A DNA stretch of 64,000 nt from Xanthostigma xanthostigma (taxonomy: Eukaryota > Arthropoda > Insecta > Raphidioptera > Raphidiidae). A program made the position numbers and the translations under genes. Below the pieces are notes generated by a model. The model did not search any database. It saw only the letters and a list, made by a program, of their open reading frames with translations, and was not told the DNA's origin. The DNA is taken from assembly GCA_963575645.1 (NCBI GenBank), contig OY754468.1, positions 9,300,001-9,364,000 of the forward strand. Direction: 5' to 3'. Positions 63,208 to 64,000 of this stretch are shown piece by piece. The stretch's first letter is position 1, and the number at the start of each line of letters is the position of its first letter.

Positions 63208-63348
63208 ATGAAGTACTACTGGATTTGCATCTTCTCTCTTCACAATGCAGTGTTGTCGGTAGATCAAGTGTCAGCGTCGACTTGTTTGCCTGGAAAAACT
63301 TGCAGTGATTGCATTCAGCAGCCTGATTGTGTTTGGTGTTCAGATGTG
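63208..63348 (+). CDS. Integrin beta subunit, first coding exon (partial gene)
   Basis: ATG at 63208 opens MKYYWICIFSLHNAVLSVDQ. The first 20 or so residues look like a modest signal peptide. They are followed by TCLPGKTCSDCIQQPDCVWC, a cysteine pattern (C....C..C.....C.WC) typical of the N-terminal PSI domain of integrin beta chains. The exon ends in GATGTG before a GTAAAT donor (GT at 63349-63350), in phase 0. The rest of the gene would lie to the right, outside the window. Integrin beta chains pair with alpha chains at the cell surface and bind matrix. Other PSI-domain proteins such as plexins or semaphorins share the motif but normally not so near the start. The frame stays open a little past the donor, which I take as read-through into the intron. 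Confidence 0.6.
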
Positions 63349-64000
63349 GTAAATAATTTATTATTTGATCATCTTACGAGATCTCTAAAACTATACCCCC
63401 GATTGACTTGAAATTTGGCATATAATTACTCCTTTCTACATTTATGGACACTCACTAAGAACGGATTTTATGCTAAACCTTTCCAAAACGGAGTTTTTAC
63501 CTACTACCACATAATATAATGTTTGCGTAGGAAAGGTCAGTATAATATTTTCAGAGAGAGAGGGGGAAATAATATTTAATGGTAAGTGAATAATCCGTTT
63601 TGGATAAGATTAGCATAAAATCCGTTCGAATGTCGAGAGGAGTAATTATGCCAAATAATCAGAACACATCAAACTACACAGTACCTCTTGGGTGATGTAG
63701 AAATCTGTATAATGACAGATTCACTGACTAACTGACCCATTTTCTAGGGATTATGAATAATAAAACACTATACCTACATAGGTACTTTAAAGTAGTACGA
63801 GCACCAAGGCAACTTTAAATAAAAGGCTTGATTTTTTTTATATTTCAGTAGATGGATGATATGTTTTCATTGATTTCTCCAAAACTAGTCGGTGGAAATT
63901 AAAAAAAAACTATTTAAATTAAAGTTAAAACCTTAATAAATTATTGAAAACAAAAAAAAACCGTTGTGCCCGACTAATTAAAAAGAGATTTAATTAAATA
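63349..64000 (+). other. First intron of the integrin-like gene (start)
   Basis: No second exon was recognised before the window ends. An imperfect inverted pair (TGGACACTCACTAAGAACGG region with CCGTTCGAATGTCGAGAGGA region, near 63445-63645) may be a small MITE. Confidence 0.4.

Noticed and set aside
1..64000. CRISPR arrays, bacterial operons, plasmid origins
   Set aside because: No regularly spaced identical short repeats with unique spacers; introns, LTR elements and SINEs point to an animal genome.

Overview
The window looks like AT-rich nuclear DNA of an arthropod, most likely an insect. The support is an errantivirus-type LTR retrotransposon with a serine-tRNA-like primer site, many PIF/Harbinger, hAT and TTAA-type elements, a LINE and SINE load, and genes with GT-AG introns. 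I cannot fix the order or species. No bacterial, plasmid or CRISPR features are visible. Most of the 64 kb is transposable-element sequence.

The host backbone has two parts. The first is a tandem family of small BTB/POZ-like genes, all on the minus strand: copy 1 at 3506-4102, copy 2 at 18036-18632, copy 3 at 24136-25004 (broken), copy 4 at 26663-28087 (broken), copy 5 at 31656-32240, and a divergent copy 6 at 40972-41463. Copies 1-5 share one layout: a single coding exon preceded by a splice acceptor, and 0.9-4.4 kb further 5' a conserved, apparently non-coding exon ending in a GTAAGY donor. An orphan 5' exon (17.3-17.6 kb) and an exon fragment (24.0 kb) show further decayed copies. The second part, at the far right, is the first coding exon of what looks like an integrin beta subunit (63208-63348, + strand), which runs out of the window.

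Region by region: 0-3.4 kb holds interspersed repeats and two inverted-repeat elements. 3.5-5.5 kb is BTB copy 1 with a LINE in its intron. 5551-13946 is a complete errantivirus-like element (gag, pol, env; LTRs that look identical; 4-bp target duplication) carrying an internally deleted PIF/Harbinger element between env and the polypurine tract. 13.97-16 kb is a nest of PIF/Harbinger derivatives. 16.7-24 kb is BTB copy 2 and its intron, filled with fold-back, hAT and hammerhead-like elements. 24-33.3 kb holds BTB copies 3-5 and the elements that broke two of them. 33.5-38.0 kb is a DNA transposon with roughly 0.57-kb terminal inverted repeats and a DDE-type transposase-like gene with two frameshifts. 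38-45 kb is repeats plus BTB copy 6. 45.2-55.9 kb holds five copies of a SINE-like family whose two ends fold as the two halves of a tRNA. 56-63 kb is hAT, LINE, fold-back and hammerhead-like repeats leading up to the integrin exon.

The strongest candidates for something undescribed are three. (1) The BTB-like mini-gene cluster with its shared 5' exon. (2) Small mobile inverted-repeat elements carrying a conserved hammerhead-ribozyme-like fold and making 14-bp target duplications. (3) The split-tRNA SINE family, whose acceptor stem shows compensatory change although the interior differs by about 130 nt.
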